Positions 1 through 8,067 of a DNA stretch of 64,000 nucleotides are shown here, one piece after another. The translations under genes were made by a program, and so were the position numbers. Source of the stretch: Chryseosolibacter sp964551035 (GTDB lineage Bacteria > Bacteroidota > Bacteroidia > Cytophagales > Cyclobacteriaceae). Within the stretch, counting starts at the first letter, position 1, and the number at the start of each line of letters is the position of its first letter. The stretch is from positions 1-64,000 of the forward strand of contig CAZKBK010000004.1 in assembly GCA_964551035.1 (NCBI GenBank), given 5' to 3'. The notes beneath the pieces were generated by a model that saw nothing but the letters and a program-made list of their open reading frames with translations, was not told the origin of the DNA and made no database searches.

Positions 1-625
1 CCTTGTTCTTTACCACTATCTTTTCCCGCAGCATGCTGCGCAAGCCTTCGACATTATTTCCCCCGATGGTCAGCGTTCCGCCGTGGCCCCCGTTTCCACC
101 ATTACCGCCGTTACCCCCGCGCCCGCCGTCACCGCCATTGCAATGCATCGTGCCGGGGCTTCCACCTCCCCCGATGCCGCCGTTGCCCCCGTCTCCGCCA
201 TTGCCTCCCGAAAGGTCGATGATCAGTTTGCCGGATATCGCAATGGAATCGATGTAAATGAAAAGGTCAATGCCCGGAGGGCCGTCGAGTCCCCTTCCTC
301 CGCTGGCACCGTTCGTGCCATTGCGACACGGCCCTGGCGCCGTGGACCCGGCAGCGCCATTTCTTCCCGCCTTTGCCTGTGGCCCTCTTCCATCGATCAT
401 GCACCGGTTCCCAACGATGGCCACGCGGGCGCGAAGATAATTTTCCGGACGAAGTTTATTCAACACGATTCGGGACGAATCAAGCATGACAAGGGTATCA
501 GCAACCAGGATGTCAGAATTGTTGATCCGAAAGGTTTCACCCGGGCCAACCACGAGCTTTTCCACCCGCACCTGGGCCGAGACGATCGACGACACGAAGC
601 ACAAAAGACAAAGCGCCCTTTTCAT
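1..625 (-). CDS. glycine-rich collagen-like secreted protein, 3' end cut off by the window
   Basis: Open minus-strand frame running off the left edge (208 residues visible, no stop). It begins with a clear signal peptide (MKRALCLLCFVSSIVSAQ, cleavage near residue 18). A beta-type segment of about 70 residues follows, then from about residue 95 a Gly/Asn-rich stretch of GGNGG, GGDGG and GGRGG units, then a return to ordinary sequence (LTIGGNNVEGLRSML). The repeats explain the Pro-rich frames on the opposite strand. An in-frame ATG at 640 would add five residues; 625 is preferred because it gives a clean signal peptide. The family is not recognised. Export to the periplasm or surface is inferred from the signal. 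Whether it ends in a T9SS sorting domain cannot be seen. Confidence 0.72.
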   Translation of the reverse strand, partial: MKRALCLLCFVSSIVSAQVRVEKLVVGPGETFRINNSDILVADTLVMLDSSRIVLNKLRPENYLRARVAIVGNRCMIDGRGPQAKAGRNGAAGSTAPGPCRNGTNGASGGRGLDGPPGIDLFIYIDSIAISGKLIIDLSGGNGGDGGNGGIGGGGSPGTMHCNGGDGGRGGNGGNGGNGGHGGTLTIGGNNVEGLRSMLREKIVVKNK

Positions 626-681
626 ACCGCAGCACCCCATAAAAGGGCACAGTAATGTAATATTTCTTTCCCACAGGGCAT

Positions 682-712
682 AAAAAAAGCAGTGCGCGCA
701 CACTGCTTTTTT
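682..712 (-). terminator. Rho-independent terminator, potentially bidirectional
   Basis: A GCAGTG/CACTGC stem flanked by an A-run on the left and a T-run on the right, so it can work in both directions. It lies just after the stop of the SPOR-like gene (735) and before the start of the glycine-rich gene (625), so it separates two minus-strand genes. Confidence 0.8.
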
Positions 713-734
713 CCTGACTTTCTCTTGTTCGGTT

Positions 735-1388
735 TTAGTTGGTCATGCCTTCACTCGAATCGGCGGGCTTATCGCTAACTACGCCTTCCAGCACATCCTT
801 GATCTCAACGCGCTGGCCGTCCCTGTAGGGTACAATCCAGGCATCTTTCACACCCATTTCGCGCAAATATTTCTTGAAGGTGTCCGCTTCCCAATAATCC
901 CTGAAAACACCCAGCGTAATCCGCTGTGGCTCGCCTTCCTGTACCTCACCGCCAAAATTGGGGTTGTTCTCGAAGTACTTCGCAAGGTCCTTGTTCTTGA
1001 AGGCCCCGATCTGTACCCTGAAGACTACACCCTGTGAGTAGTCGTTCTCGGCAACGGGGGTCGGAGTTTCCTTAAGTTGCGCGATCTCGGCACGCGCCGC
1101 CGTAAGTTGATTCCTCGATTGGGACAACTGGTCTTCAAGTTCTGCGATGCGCGAATCCTTGTTGCTCATGGTGGATTGCAGCTGTGTTAATCGCTGATTG
1201 GCGGAAGCCAGCTGGCTCTCCGCGGCCTCTTTATCATCGAGTAGTTGCTTGAGGTCAGCCGGATTACTTTTGTACTCCTTGGCTCGTTTCTTCCACTCCT
1301 TTCGTTCCTTTTTGGAAAGTTGAGCGAAAATCTCGGTAGTCGAAAAAATCAAAGCCAGACAAAAAAATAAGGTCAGTCTGTATTTCAT
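735..1388 (-). CDS. SPOR-like domain envelope protein with coiled coil
   Basis: 217 aa. An N-terminal signal peptide (MKYRLTLFFCLALIFSTTEIFAQ) is followed by a charged Lys/Glu segment and a long coiled coil with heptad-like Leu/Gln/Ala (about residues 45-105). The C-terminal domain (about 120-200) begins VVFRVQIGAFKNKDLAKYF, typical of SPOR-type peptidoglycan-binding folds. The start at 1388 was chosen over an upstream in-frame codon because it gives the signal peptide directly. Related Bacteroidota proteins are often named 'Ezrin/radixin/moesin family' after the coiled coil, which says little about function. A role in cell-wall or division-site binding is inferred from the SPOR-like fold only. 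A terminator follows. Confidence 0.8.
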   Translation of the reverse strand: MKYRLTLFFCLALIFSTTEIFAQLSKKERKEWKKRAKEYKSNPADLKQLLDDKEAAESQLASANQRLTQLQSTMSNKDSRIAELEDQLSQSRNQLTAARAEIAQLKETPTPVAENDYSQGVVFRVQIGAFKNKDLAKYFENNPNFGGEVQEGEPQRITLGVFRDYWEADTFKKYLREMGVKDAWIVPYRDGQRVEIKDVLEGVVSDKPADSSEGMTN

Positions 1389-1527
1389 ATAGTTTTGTAG
1401 ATTGATGTTCGTCCCTGGGACACGATGCGCTCGCCCTTGCCCTCGCAACGACCCACTTCACCGGAGACCTTCATGTGTCATTCCAATTCCAAAATAAAAG
1501 TACAAATATTTTCTTGAATAAATAAAA

Positions 1528-2934
1528 CTACGCCTTGCCGCCCATGCTGCCCACCATCTTTTCGGGCTTTACCCACTCGTCAAATTGTTCAGAAGTGAGA
1601 TAACCCAGACCGACCGCGGCATCGCGCAAAGTCTTGTTCTCTTTATGCGCTTTCTTGGCGATGGCGGCAGCCTTCTCGTATCCGATATGCGTGTTAAGGG
1701 CGGTCACCAACATCAGGGAGTTCTCCAGGTGTTGCTTTATGACTTCCCGGTTCGGCTCAATGCCCACCGCGCATTTGTCGTTGAACGACACGCAGGCATC
1801 GCCGATGAGCCTGGCCGACTGGAGGACGTTGGCGGCAATCAGGGGCTTAAAGACATTCAACTCGAAGTGTCCGTTTGCTCCGCCTATGGAAACCGCCACG
1901 TCATTACCGATCACCTGCGCGGACACCATTGTCAACGCTTCGGGTTGGGTGGGGTTGACCTTACCGGGCATGATTGAAGAACCGGGCTCGTTGTCGGGAA
2001 TGATGATCTCGCCGATGCCACAACGCGGGCCGGAGCTGAGCATGCGGATGTCGTTGCCGATTTTCATCAACGCAACGGCAGCGCGTTTCAGGGCGCCGGA
2101 GAGCTCGACCATGGCATCGTGTGCGGCCAGGGCTTCAAATTTGTTCGGCGCCGTAACAAAAGGGTAACCCGTCAGCGCGGCGATGCGCCGGGCCACGAGC
2201 ACGTCGTACCCTTTCGGCGTGTTAAGACCCGTTCCGACGGCCGTGCCGCCAAGGGCAAGTTCCTTTACCATTTCGAGTGCGTTCCTGAGAGCCCTGATGC
2301 TGTTGTCGATCTGCTGCACGTAGCCCGAAAATTCCTGACCGAGCGTCAACGGCGTTGCATCCATGAAATGGGTCCGGCCCGTTTTGACCACGCCCTGGAA
2401 TTCACCAGCCTTCCGGGCGAGGGTTTCCCGCAGTTTCTCCATGCCGGGTATCGTAATTTCCACTACCTGCTTGTAGGCGGCGATGTGCATGGCGGTAGGG
2501 AACGTGTCGTTCGACGACTGCGACTTGTTTACGTCGTCGTTTGGGTGCAGCACTTTTCTTTCATCGGTTAGCTTGCCTCCATTCAGCACGTGAGCACGGT
2601 AGGCGACAACTTCATTAACATTCATATTGCTTTGGGTACCGGAACCCGTTTGCCATATCACGAGGGGAAACTCACCATCCAGTTTTCCTGCGAGGATCTC
2701 ATCACAGGCTTTGGAGATCAGGTCCTTTTTTTCGGCCGGAAGCACGCCGAGTTCATGGTTCGCCTCCGCGGCGGCCTTCTTCAGGTAGGCGAAAGCATAG
2801 ATGATCTCCCGGGGCATGCTGGCTTCAGGACCAATGCGGAAATTGTTTCGCGAGCGTTCGGTTTGGGCGCCCCAGTATTTGTCGGCGGGCACCTGCACTT
2901 CGCCCATGGTATCTTTTTCAATGCGATGGTTCAT
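1528..2934 (-). CDS. fumC: fumarate hydratase class II
   Basis: 468 aa, the usual length for FumC. It catalyses reversible hydration of fumarate to malate in the TCA cycle, in the cytosol and without an Fe-S cluster. Visible family signatures: TGSGTQSNMNVNEV near residue 100, the substrate-site TGRTHFMDATP near 185, and the fumarase/aspartase signature GSSIMPGKVNP near 320. The start MNHRIEKDTMGEVQVP at 2934 matches the usual class II N-terminus; a longer frame upstream is not needed. A -7 promoter motif lies 20 nt upstream. Confidence 0.97.
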   Translation of the reverse strand: MNHRIEKDTMGEVQVPADKYWGAQTERSRNNFRIGPEASMPREIIYAFAYLKKAAAEANHELGVLPAEKKDLISKACDEILAGKLDGEFPLVIWQTGSGTQSNMNVNEVVAYRAHVLNGGKLTDERKVLHPNDDVNKSQSSNDTFPTAMHIAAYKQVVEITIPGMEKLRETLARKAGEFQGVVKTGRTHFMDATPLTLGQEFSGYVQQIDNSIRALRNALEMVKELALGGTAVGTGLNTPKGYDVLVARRIAALTGYPFVTAPNKFEALAAHDAMVELSGALKRAAVALMKIGNDIRMLSSGPRCGIGEIIIPDNEPGSSIMPGKVNPTQPEALTMVSAQVIGNDVAVSIGGANGHFELNVFKPLIAANVLQSARLIGDACVSFNDKCAVGIEPNREVIKQHLENSLMLVTALNTHIGYEKAAAIAKKAHKENKTLRDAAVGLGYLTSEQFDEWVKPEKMVGSMGGKA

Positions 2935-2954
2935 GGCTAATGATTTTTCATGGG

Positions 2955-2962
2955 CAAAAATA
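2955..2962 (-). promoter_or_regulatory. Bacteroidota -7 promoter element for fumC
   Basis: On the minus strand this reads TATTTTTG, an exact TAnnTTTG match, 20 nt upstream of the fumC ATG. The -33 element is weak: the nearest candidate is one base off and slightly far. Confidence 0.5.
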
Positions 2963-3014
2963 GCCCGAAGATGCTTCACATAATGAGAAAAGAGTGGAAA
3001 ATGCGCGGAGTAAC

Positions 3015-3040
3015 AAAGAAAACCCCGGTGTCAACCGGGG
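3015..3040 (-). terminator. Rho-independent terminator after the PorE-like gene
   Basis: Perfect 7-bp stem CCCCGGT/ACCGGGG with a GTCA loop. On the minus strand it is followed by TTTTCTTT. It lies 15 nt past the stop of the gene at 3056. Confidence 0.85.
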
Positions 3041-3055
3041 CTTGTCAAATCATTT

Positions 3056-5077
3056 TCAGTTTCCGTCCGTCTGGAAGTATTTGTCTTCGTCGAACGCTTC
3101 TTCGTCGTCGAGCGGTTTCACGACGGCATTGATCTCGAGTATCTTGAACTCCGTTCTCCGGTTCCTCGCGCGACCGTCAGGGTTATCGGTCCCATCCGGG
3201 TTCGTGTTTCGGGCGATGGGCTTCAACTCGCCGTAGCCCTTGGCGATCATGCGATCGGGCGCGATGCCCTGCTGGATGAGGTAGTTGACCGCCGACTCCG
3301 CGCGCCTTTGAGACAGTTCCATGTTGTATTCCACGGAGGCTACGCTGTCGGTGTGCGAACTGAGCTCGATCTTTATTTCAGGGTTGTCGTTTAAGATCTG
3401 CACCAGCTTGTCAAGCTCCCTTGCCGCCTGTCGCGTGATGTAGCTCTCATTAAATTCGTAGTAGATGTTCTCCAGCACAAAGATCTTGTTCAACTCAAGT
3501 TTATCCAGCACCATGATGGTGTCCAGGGTGATGTTGGTGACGAGGTCTTTAAGGGTCGCCGGATTTACGCCTTTGCCTTTTGTGGTGAACGGCTGGCGTT
3601 CGACAAGATAGCCGTCAATCTCGCCGACCAGGGTATAGTCTTCCTCCTCATAGACCCGGAACAGGAACTTCCCGTCGTTGCCGGTAACATAGTCCTGCAT
3701 GACCTCGCCGGAGCCGTCGATCAGGGACACTTTGGTGTAAGGGAGGATCCGGTTTTCAGCCGTATCGGCGGCATACGTAATGCCCTGGAGGTAGTAGTTG
3801 ACCACCCGGAGGTCTGGGTCTTCGTTCACAAATGTGTAAATGTCATCATCGCCCTTGCCTCCTTCGCGGTTGGAGGTGAAAAAGCCGCGGTCGGCCCTGA
3901 AAAGGAAAATCCCGAAGTCGTCGCCGGCCGAATTGACGGGCTGCTTCAGGTTCTCAATCACGTTCTTCCCACCGGAGCGTTTAACAACGAAAAGGTCAAG
4001 CCCTCCGTATCCGGGATGGCCGTCGGAGGAGAAATAGATTTTCATGTCTTCCGCCTGATACGGAAACAACTCGTTCCCTGGCGTGTTGATATCCGGGCCG
4101 AGGTTGCGAATACGGGAGAACCGCCCCCGTGAGTCCATCTGCGCGGAGTACAGGTCCACGCCGCCGTATCCGACCCGATTGCGATTGCGACCGCGGCCGG
4201 TCCTGTTTGACGCGAAGTACAGCGTTCGCCCGTCTGGGCTGAAGGCCGGTGTGGAGTCCCAGGCGTCGGGGTCGTTGATGTTGAGCGGGATGGGCTCCGA
4301 CCATGCGCCGTTTCTGAAACGGGAAAGATAGAGGTCGACATCATTGCCTCCTTTGCGCTTGCCACTGTTTCCCTTTGCAAACACCATGATTCTCCCGTCG
4401 GGAGAAAATGTAATCGTCCCGTCGTGAATACCCTCGTTGTTGATACCCCCGGAAAGCGGCGCCACCGTGGCGATATCGACGATCGCCCCCCGCGATGCCA
4501 CTTTGTAAAGGTCCGTAAAGGGTGTGCCGGTAGCCTCGTAGATCTTTCCATCGCCCCTGTTCGAAGTGAAATAAAGTTCGTTGTTGAGGAATGCCGGGGC
4601 GAATTCGGCTGACGGGGTATTGATCAGTTCCAGATTTTTGACCCTGTAAAAACTCTTGTGCTGATTCAGTTCGTCCAGCTCGTTGAGTCCGTCCAGTTCG
4701 GCTTGCGCGCGGGACCTGAGTTCATCGTTATCGGTGGAGGCCACCAGTTCGTCGAGCGTCCTTTTGGCTGCTTCATACTTCTGGTTGACTTTTTGCGCCC
4801 GGGCGTAATAGAATTGAATGGAGTCCTGGTCGAGACCGGGTCCCCCTGCCTTCTCGTAATACGGCTCGGCTTCTTTTAACCGGTTTGAAAGTCGGTATGA
4901 CTCGGCGATAAAATAATTGGCCACTCCATCGTTGGGATTTTTCGCGAGTTGCTTTTCATAGTAGTCAATGGTCGGCTCGTATTTCCCGAGTCGGAATGCC
5001 TTGCTGGCCTTTTTTTCAGCACTGCAGGCGGCAAGCAGTGCCGTTACTATGATAATCAGGAGAGTCGTGTACCTCAT
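3056..5077 (-). CDS. PorE-like OmpA-family lipoprotein (TPR, WD40-like, regulatory and OmpA domains)
   Basis: 673 aa. Lipoprotein signal with lipobox LLAAC, modified Cys18. Domain order: TPR-type helices (about 25-125); PD40/WD40-like propeller blades (about 150-410) with repeats such as FSPDGR, DSTPAFSPDGRTLYFASN and IYFSSDG; a carboxypeptidase-regulatory-like beta domain (about 425-520); and a C-terminal OmpA peptidoglycan-binding domain (about 545-655, core SSHTDSVASVEYNMELSQRR). This order and length match PorE of the T9SS, an outer-membrane-anchored protein thought to tie the machine to peptidoglycan. Paralogues with the same domains are common in the phylum, so assignment as the true PorE is inference. 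It has its own promoter and terminator. Confidence 0.85.
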   Translation of the reverse strand: MRYTTLLIIIVTALLAACSAEKKASKAFRLGKYEPTIDYYEKQLAKNPNDGVANYFIAESYRLSNRLKEAEPYYEKAGGPGLDQDSIQFYYARAQKVNQKYEAAKRTLDELVASTDNDELRSRAQAELDGLNELDELNQHKSFYRVKNLELINTPSAEFAPAFLNNELYFTSNRGDGKIYEATGTPFTDLYKVASRGAIVDIATVAPLSGGINNEGIHDGTITFSPDGRIMVFAKGNSGKRKGGNDVDLYLSRFRNGAWSEPIPLNINDPDAWDSTPAFSPDGRTLYFASNRTGRGRNRNRVGYGGVDLYSAQMDSRGRFSRIRNLGPDINTPGNELFPYQAEDMKIYFSSDGHPGYGGLDLFVVKRSGGKNVIENLKQPVNSAGDDFGIFLFRADRGFFTSNREGGKGDDDIYTFVNEDPDLRVVNYYLQGITYAADTAENRILPYTKVSLIDGSGEVMQDYVTGNDGKFLFRVYEEEDYTLVGEIDGYLVERQPFTTKGKGVNPATLKDLVTNITLDTIMVLDKLELNKIFVLENIYYEFNESYITRQAARELDKLVQILNDNPEIKIELSSHTDSVASVEYNMELSQRRAESAVNYLIQQGIAPDRMIAKGYGELKPIARNTNPDGTDNPDGRARNRRTEFKILEINAVVKPLDDEEAFDEDKYFQTDGN

Positions 5078-5107
5078 AAACGCCGAAACGATAGGGTGTT
5101 AAAGCTA

Positions 5108-5115
5108 CAAAAATA
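5108..5115 (-). promoter_or_regulatory. -7 promoter element for the PorE-like gene
   Basis: Minus-strand TATTTTTG (exact TAnnTTTG), 30 nt upstream of the ATG at 5077, in the 42-nt gap after the upstream gene's stop. No good -33 TTTG is seen. Confidence 0.42.
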
Positions 5116-5119
5116 TTCA

Positions 5120-5620
5120 TCACGTCGTCACGCGGGCGGAAGCGTAACGCCTGACCCAGTTTTTCCCGGCGGGGATAATCCACTCGGTTTCCAGTTGGCC
5201 CCTGGTCGGCACCAAATTATTGAACGATGGCGTGTCCTCGTTCCATATAGCCTCCGCAAACTTTTGCTTCAGGTCTTTGGCCGGGATCAGGATGACTTCA
5301 CCGTGTATCAAAAAAGCCGCCTGCTGGCGATCGAAAAGTTTCGTGCCAAGAACAGATTCAAGCTCACGGAGTGTGCGGACCGAATCATCGATGGAGCATC
5401 CGCTGGGTGCGTTGAACGCTTCATCGGCGGCAAGAATGATAAATTGGTCGTAACGGATATCAAAAGCCGCCCGCATCGGGCTCCCATGTACCAGCCAGCG
5501 CGCCGTAAACGCCTGGAGGTGTTCAGAAGCCTTCCTTACTTCATCGGCCGTGAACTTTCTGTTGGACTGAAAAATCCATATCCGTGAGGACGGGTGGATC
5601 TCATTAAAAGGTACATTCAT
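5120..5620 (-). CDS. conserved Bacteroidota protein often mislabelled 'ABC transporter ATPase'
   Basis: 166 aa, ATG at 5620. The sequence (MNVPFNEIHPSSRIWIFQSNRKF; later a GCSIDDSVRTLRELE segment; C-terminal EWIIPAGKNWVRRY) matches a small soluble family widespread in Bacteroidota. Databases often call it 'ABC transporter ATPase', but there is no Walker A (GxxGxGKS/T), no LSGGQ and no Walker B, so that name is unsupported. No signal peptide or membrane segment. Function unknown. It precedes the PorE-like gene by 42 nt on the same strand, but that gene has its own -7 motif. Confidence 0.8.
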   Translation of the reverse strand: MNVPFNEIHPSSRIWIFQSNRKFTADEVRKASEHLQAFTARWLVHGSPMRAAFDIRYDQFIILAADEAFNAPSGCSIDDSVRTLRELESVLGTKLFDRQQAAFLIHGEVILIPAKDLKQKFAEAIWNEDTPSFNNLVPTRGQLETEWIIPAGKNWVRRYASARVTT

Positions 5621-5706
5621 AATCGCGTTGTTTCCTCGGTTTCACCGGCAACGGGTAAACACCGCCAATACATTGAGATGGTGATTCGCAGCCAGCATGA
5701 TTACAT

Positions 5707-6492
5707 CTAACTTAAACCCTGTGCCTCTGCTATAAGTTCTGCGAGATCCTTCACCTTCACATCACCCTCCCGCTCCTTATTTTTTACGCCGTCGCTCATC
5801 ATGGTCATGCAGAATGGGCATGCCACGGCAATCGTGGTCGCCCCTGTCCCCAATGCTTCCTCCGTCCGTTCCACGTTGACGTCTTTCTTGCCGGGCTCGG
5901 GCTCCTTAAACATCTGCGCGCCCCCGGCGCCGCAACAGAGGCCGCGGGAACGACAACGTTTCATTTCGACGAGGTCCGCATCCAGCGCCTCAAGCACCTC
6001 CCTGGGCGCTTCGTAAACGTTGTTGGCGCGGCCGAGGTAGCAGGAGTCATGGTAGGTAATCTTTTTCCCTTTGAATGACCCGCCTTCCTTCATCTTGATT
6101 CTGCCTTCAGAAATAAGTTGCTGAAGGAGAGCCGAATGATGAATCACCTCGTAAACACCACCCAATTGTGGGTATTCATTTTTCAGGATGTTGAAGCAGT
6201 GAGGACATGCGGTCACAATCTTCTTGATGCCGTATCCGTTGAGCACCTGGATATTGCTCATCGCCTGCATTTGAAAAAGGAACTCGTTGCCCGCCCTTCG
6301 TGCAGGGTCTCCGGTGCAACTCTCTTCCGTTCCGAGCACGGCAAAACGGATTCCGACGTCTTCGAGAATTTTCGAAAGCGCGCGCGTGACGCGCTTGTTC
6401 CGGTCATCGAAGGAGCCGGAGCAACCGACCCAAAACAATATCTCCGGCATTTCGCCGCGCGCAACAAACTCAGCTACTGTAGGTACGTTCAT
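5707..6492 (-). CDS. (Fe-S)-binding oxidoreductase subunit with cysteine-rich CCG domains
   Basis: 261 aa, soluble. Two cysteine-rich (CCG-type) modules as in HdrB, GlpC and LutA: CSGSFDDR near residue 29, CPHCFNIL near 105, then CRSRGLCCGAGG near 190 and CPFCMTMM near 225. Such domains bind an Fe-S cluster and relay electrons or reduce disulfides. The ATG at 6492 is preferred over an in-frame GTG at 6507. It follows the membrane ferredoxin-type gene by 34 nt, so the pair probably forms a membrane-anchored electron-transfer complex (heterodisulfide-reductase or lactate/glycolate-oxidase-like). The electron donor and substrate cannot be told from sequence. Confidence 0.88.
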   Translation of the reverse strand: MNVPTVAEFVARGEMPEILFWVGCSGSFDDRNKRVTRALSKILEDVGIRFAVLGTEESCTGDPARRAGNEFLFQMQAMSNIQVLNGYGIKKIVTACPHCFNILKNEYPQLGGVYEVIHHSALLQQLISEGRIKMKEGGSFKGKKITYHDSCYLGRANNVYEAPREVLEALDADLVEMKRCRSRGLCCGAGGAQMFKEPEPGKKDVNVERTEEALGTGATTIAVACPFCMTMMSDGVKNKEREGDVKVKDLAELIAEAQGLS

Positions 6493-6526
6493 CGGTATAT
6501 TTGTCACTTCATTTCAGCGTTCGTTC

Positions 6527-7831
6527 TCATTGTTCTTTTGCCCAATTGAACCGGTCGCCGGGTGAAAACTTCCAGGGCGCGAAATTGGTCTCGATGTTCT
6601 GATACATCGAATTCCACGACGCCGGCGCCCCCGACTCCTCCATCGAAACGTAGCGCCGAAGTTCGAGGATAATTTCAAGGGGATTGATCAGCACAGGGCA
6701 GGCTTCGACGCAGGCGTTACAGGTTGTGCATGCGTTGATCTCCTCGCGTGTTATGTAATTATCAAGCAGCGTTCTGCCGTCCTGCAATCCGGGGCCTCCC
6801 TTTTGAAGGCTTCTCCGCACGTCCTCCATCCGGTCGCGGGTATCCATCATGATCTTTCGCGGCGAAAGCTTCTTACCGGTGATGTTGGCGGGGCACTCTG
6901 CCGTGCATCTTCCGCACTCCGTGCACGCATAGGCACCCATCAGGCTGGTCCACGGTAAGTCGTTGATGTCTTTGGCGCCGAATCGGCCGGGGTCCGCCGC
7001 GGGAGTCGTACTGCCATCAGCCAGACCCATCATCATTCTCACTTCGTTGGTAACAACGGGCATATTCTTCATCTCTCCTTTAGGGGTGATATTCCCGTAC
7101 CAGGTGTTGGGAAACGCCATGAAGATGTGAAGGTGCTTTGAATAGGTGACATACACGGCAAAGGCCAGTATTCCGACAATGTGTAACCACCATGCAACGC
7201 GCTCGATGGCGACCAGTGTGTTCACAGAAAGGGACTCAAAGGCGGGCATGAGCATCGACGAAAAGAAAAGCGGGCCTGTAATGGGATACGCGGGATGTTG
7301 TCCCTGCAATAACTGGTCGGTGGCATTCATGGTGAGGATCGCCAGCATCAGGGCAATCTCCGTAATGAGAATGATGTTCGCATCAAGCCGCGGCCAGCGC
7401 GTCATCTCATACATCCGGAAACGGCGTACCTTCAGAACGTTGCGCCGGACCAGAAACAGCGCGCAGGACAACAGCACAGCGACCGCGAGAAACTCAAAGA
7501 GGTTCATCAGCGCGTTGTAGAAACCGCCGAGATAGGGCGCGAAGATCCGGTGACTGCCCGTGACGCCATCGATGATAAACTCAAGTACCTCAATGTTGAT
7601 AACGAGAAATCCAACGTAGACAAAGAGGTGCAATATGGCCGGAATGAATTTTTTGAACATCTTTTTCTGGCCGAAGGCAACCAGCAAGAGATTTTTCCAT
7701 CTTTCGCCCTTGCCGTCAACCGGGGGAATTTCCTTGCCCAAATTCATATTCTTTCGAATAACGGAGACACGCCTGGCAATGAACCAGATGGCAACCGCCA
7801 GCACGACGAGGAAAGCTATTTGCTGCACCAT
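6527..7831 (-). CDS. membrane-bound 4Fe-4S ferredoxin-type electron-transfer subunit
   Basis: 434 aa. The N-terminal half holds about five hydrophobic helices (first at residues 4-20, others to about 235) resembling the cytochrome-b-like gamma subunit of nitrate/heterodisulfide reductases. The C-terminal part carries two 4Fe-4S motifs, CTECGRCTAECP near 305 and CTTCNACVEACP near 370. It would pass electrons between a membrane quinone or cytochrome pool and the CCG protein encoded next. ATG at 7831; a -7 motif lies 49 nt upstream, in a short region shared with the divergent tRNA-Phe promoter. Confidence 0.88.
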   Translation of the reverse strand: MVQQIAFLVVLAVAIWFIARRVSVIRKNMNLGKEIPPVDGKGERWKNLLLVAFGQKKMFKKFIPAILHLFVYVGFLVINIEVLEFIIDGVTGSHRIFAPYLGGFYNALMNLFEFLAVAVLLSCALFLVRRNVLKVRRFRMYEMTRWPRLDANIILITEIALMLAILTMNATDQLLQGQHPAYPITGPLFFSSMLMPAFESLSVNTLVAIERVAWWLHIVGILAFAVYVTYSKHLHIFMAFPNTWYGNITPKGEMKNMPVVTNEVRMMMGLADGSTTPAADPGRFGAKDINDLPWTSLMGAYACTECGRCTAECPANITGKKLSPRKIMMDTRDRMEDVRRSLQKGGPGLQDGRTLLDNYITREEINACTTCNACVEACPVLINPLEIILELRRYVSMEESGAPASWNSMYQNIETNFAPWKFSPGDRFNWAKEQ

Positions 7832-7873
7832 GACAAACTATTCGGTGGTAATCTTAATAATTCAAAATCACAT

Positions 7874-7904
7874 TTTGCGCCAAATATAAATTTATCTACT
7901 TTTG
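7874..7904 (+). promoter_or_regulatory. promoter of tRNA-Phe (TTTG / TAnnTTTG)
   Basis: TTTG at 7874-7877, exactly 19 nt, then TACTTTTG at 7897-7904: a textbook sigma-ABfr promoter of Bacteroidota. It ends 28 nt before the mature tRNA 5' end. Confidence 0.82.
7881..7888 (-). promoter_or_regulatory. -7 element for the Fe-S electron-transfer operon
   Basis: Minus-strand TATATTTG (exact TAnnTTTG), lying between the -33 and -7 boxes of the opposing tRNA-Phe promoter. The two promoters therefore overlap physically. No clear -33 for this direction. Confidence 0.45.
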
Positions 7905-7932
7905 TGCCCCCTGCTGAAGGCAGTGGTGTGCC

Positions 7933-8005
7933 GGTGATGTAGCTCAGTTGGTAGAGCAAAGGACTGAAAATCCTTGTGTCGGGGGTTCGATTCCCTCCAT
8001 CACCA
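7933..8005 (+). tRNA. tRNA-Phe (anticodon GAA)
   Basis: 73-nt cloverleaf. Acceptor GGTGATG pairs with CATCACC, D-stem GCTC/GAGC, anticodon stem AAGGA/TCCTT with loop CTGAAAA (anticodon GAA), and T-arm GGGGG-TTCGATT-CCCTC, with discriminator base A. CCA is not encoded. A strong Bacteroidota promoter lies directly upstream. No convincing terminator is seen before the convergent gene end at 8068. Confidence 0.97.
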
Positions 8006-8067
8006 CTTTCAACCCCCGCCGGTTTCTCTTGCAAGATTGTTTTTTCCGTTGCGTCGGCCGGCCGGTT

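Noticed and set aside
3..440. Pro-rich and Ala-rich plus-strand frames at the left edge
   Set aside because: They mirror the glycine-rich minus-strand gene (GGN repeats read backwards as proline).
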